A stretch of 41,249 nucleotides of DNA from positions 1 through 41,249 of the forward strand of contig UQAQ01000025.1 of assembly GCA_900539115.1 (NCBI GenBank), in the 5' to 3' direction. Of this stretch, positions 40,774 through 41,249 are shown one piece after another. The DNA comes from an uncultured Roseburia sp. (GTDB lineage: Bacteria; Bacillota; Clostridia; Lachnospirales; Lachnospiraceae). Below the pieces are notes generated by a model, which did not search any database, had not been told where the DNA came from, and saw only the letters and a list, made by a program, of their open reading frames with translations. The position numbers and the translations under genes are program-made. How positions within the stretch are numbered: position 1 is the stretch's first letter; each line of letters opens with the position of its first letter.

Positions 40774-41249
40774 CTACTTGAAAAATGGATCATCAGTATT
40801 CCATACAATCTCGATATTGTCCTCTCCATTGATAATCACTTTTTTGATTACCTTCTGGATTTTCTCTCTGTCAAAAGATTCCATATTGATGATATTTTCT
40901 AACTGTGTCTCAAACTTACCAGCAGAATTATCTTCTGTCGGCATTTCCGATTTAAACTGCTCGATTTCCTGATGCAATTCATCAATCTGTTCCACCATCG
41001 CCTTTGAACGCTTGACATACTCTTCTCTTGTGAGCTTGTCATCCTTATAATCAGAATACAACATCATCTTTTTACTGCTGAGGCTCTTCACCTTCTTTTC
41101 GAGTGCTGCAAGCTTTTCTTCCGGAGATACTTCTTTCGATTTACCGGCTCTCTTTATTCCTTTCTCATCCAAATAAACTGTTGCATACATATTTACAGTT
41201 TTCATGATTGCATCTTCAACCTTGGCAATTTCCACCCTGTTGCTTTTGC
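40774..41249 (-). CDS. large serine recombinase, C-terminal part (runs off window)
   Basis: The frame is open to the right edge, so only about 158 C-terminal residues are seen. EEKLAALEKKVKSLSSKKMMLYSDYKDDKLTREEYVKRSKAMVEQIDELHQEIEQF is the long coiled-coil of large serine integrases, and the final VIINGEDNIEIVWNTDDPF strand is the usual end of this family in Clostridia. The GTG at 41235 is not a real start. The catalytic Ser domain lies outside the window. It marks an integrative element whose cargo may include the genes to the left. Confidence 0.8.
   Translation of the reverse strand, partial: KSNRVEIAKVEDAIMKTVNMYATVYLDEKGIKRAGKSKEVSPEEKLAALEKKVKSLSSKKMMLYSDYKDDKLTREEYVKRSKAMVEQIDELHQEIEQFKSEMPTEDNSAGKFETQLENIINMESFDREKIQKVIKKVIINGEDNIEIVWNTDDPFFK

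Overview
The window looks like chromosome from a low-to-mid GC Clostridia, most likely a Lachnospiraceae member. The reasons are strong GGAGG ribosome-binding sites, TTGACA/TATAAT-like promoters with 17 bp spacers, a Firmicutes-style yrzL-yrrK-yrzB / RNase J / yrrL-yrrM-yrrN gene order, a meso-DAP-type MurE, and a cellobiose phosphorylase close to the Clostridium thermocellum enzyme. No rRNA, tRNA or CRISPR array was seen. Almost everything is transcribed leftward; only the small XRE regulator, the cellobiose phosphorylase and an HPr-like gene run rightward. No gene-free stretch exceeds about 205 bp.

Left third (1-14.2 kb): a large secreted Ig-like protein and a divergent small XRE regulator; a purine salvage pair (xpt-pbuX) with its own promoter and an unassigned structured leader; a MATE exporter; a membrane-anchored polysaccharide deacetylase; and a cellobiose/oligosaccharide locus. 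That locus has a LacI repressor, a binding lipoprotein and two permeases on one strand, facing a GH94 cellobiose phosphorylase. Matching operator-like sites lie at both divergent promoters. No ABC ATPase is present, so a shared MsmK-type ATPase elsewhere is expected.

Middle (14.2-36.1 kb): core housekeeping genes. One leftward chain runs ireB - ruvX - DUF1292 - rnjA - MltG-like - trmR - trhP - birA. Then come mtaB, a divergent HPr-like gene that has lost its phospho-histidine, and a chain of citrate synthase - HAD phosphatase - secreted esterase - murE - FliD-like protein - rsmE - cysteine desulfurase - thiI. tRNA modification is heavily represented (MtaB, ThiI with its desulfurase, TrhP with TrmR). 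A complete phosphate uptake operon pstS-C-A-B-phoU follows.

Right end (36.1-41.2 kb): a small two-helix membrane protein and pstS are each preceded by nearly identical Pho-box-like promoter modules. Beyond a phosphatase gene the content turns accessory: a fragment of a RhuM-family gene abutting another gene tail, a single-gene GmrSD-like (DUF262 + DUF1524) nuclease candidate, a Phd/YefM-RelE toxin-antitoxin pair with a palindromic operator over its promoter, a methyltransferase that has lost most of its helix-turn-helix, and the C-terminal part of a large serine recombinase running off the window. This is best read as the edge of a decayed integrative element carrying defence-type cargo. The most interesting candidates are the solitary DUF262/DUF1524 protein, the paired Pho modules with their unknown membrane protein, the orphan FliD-like protein, and the xpt leader.
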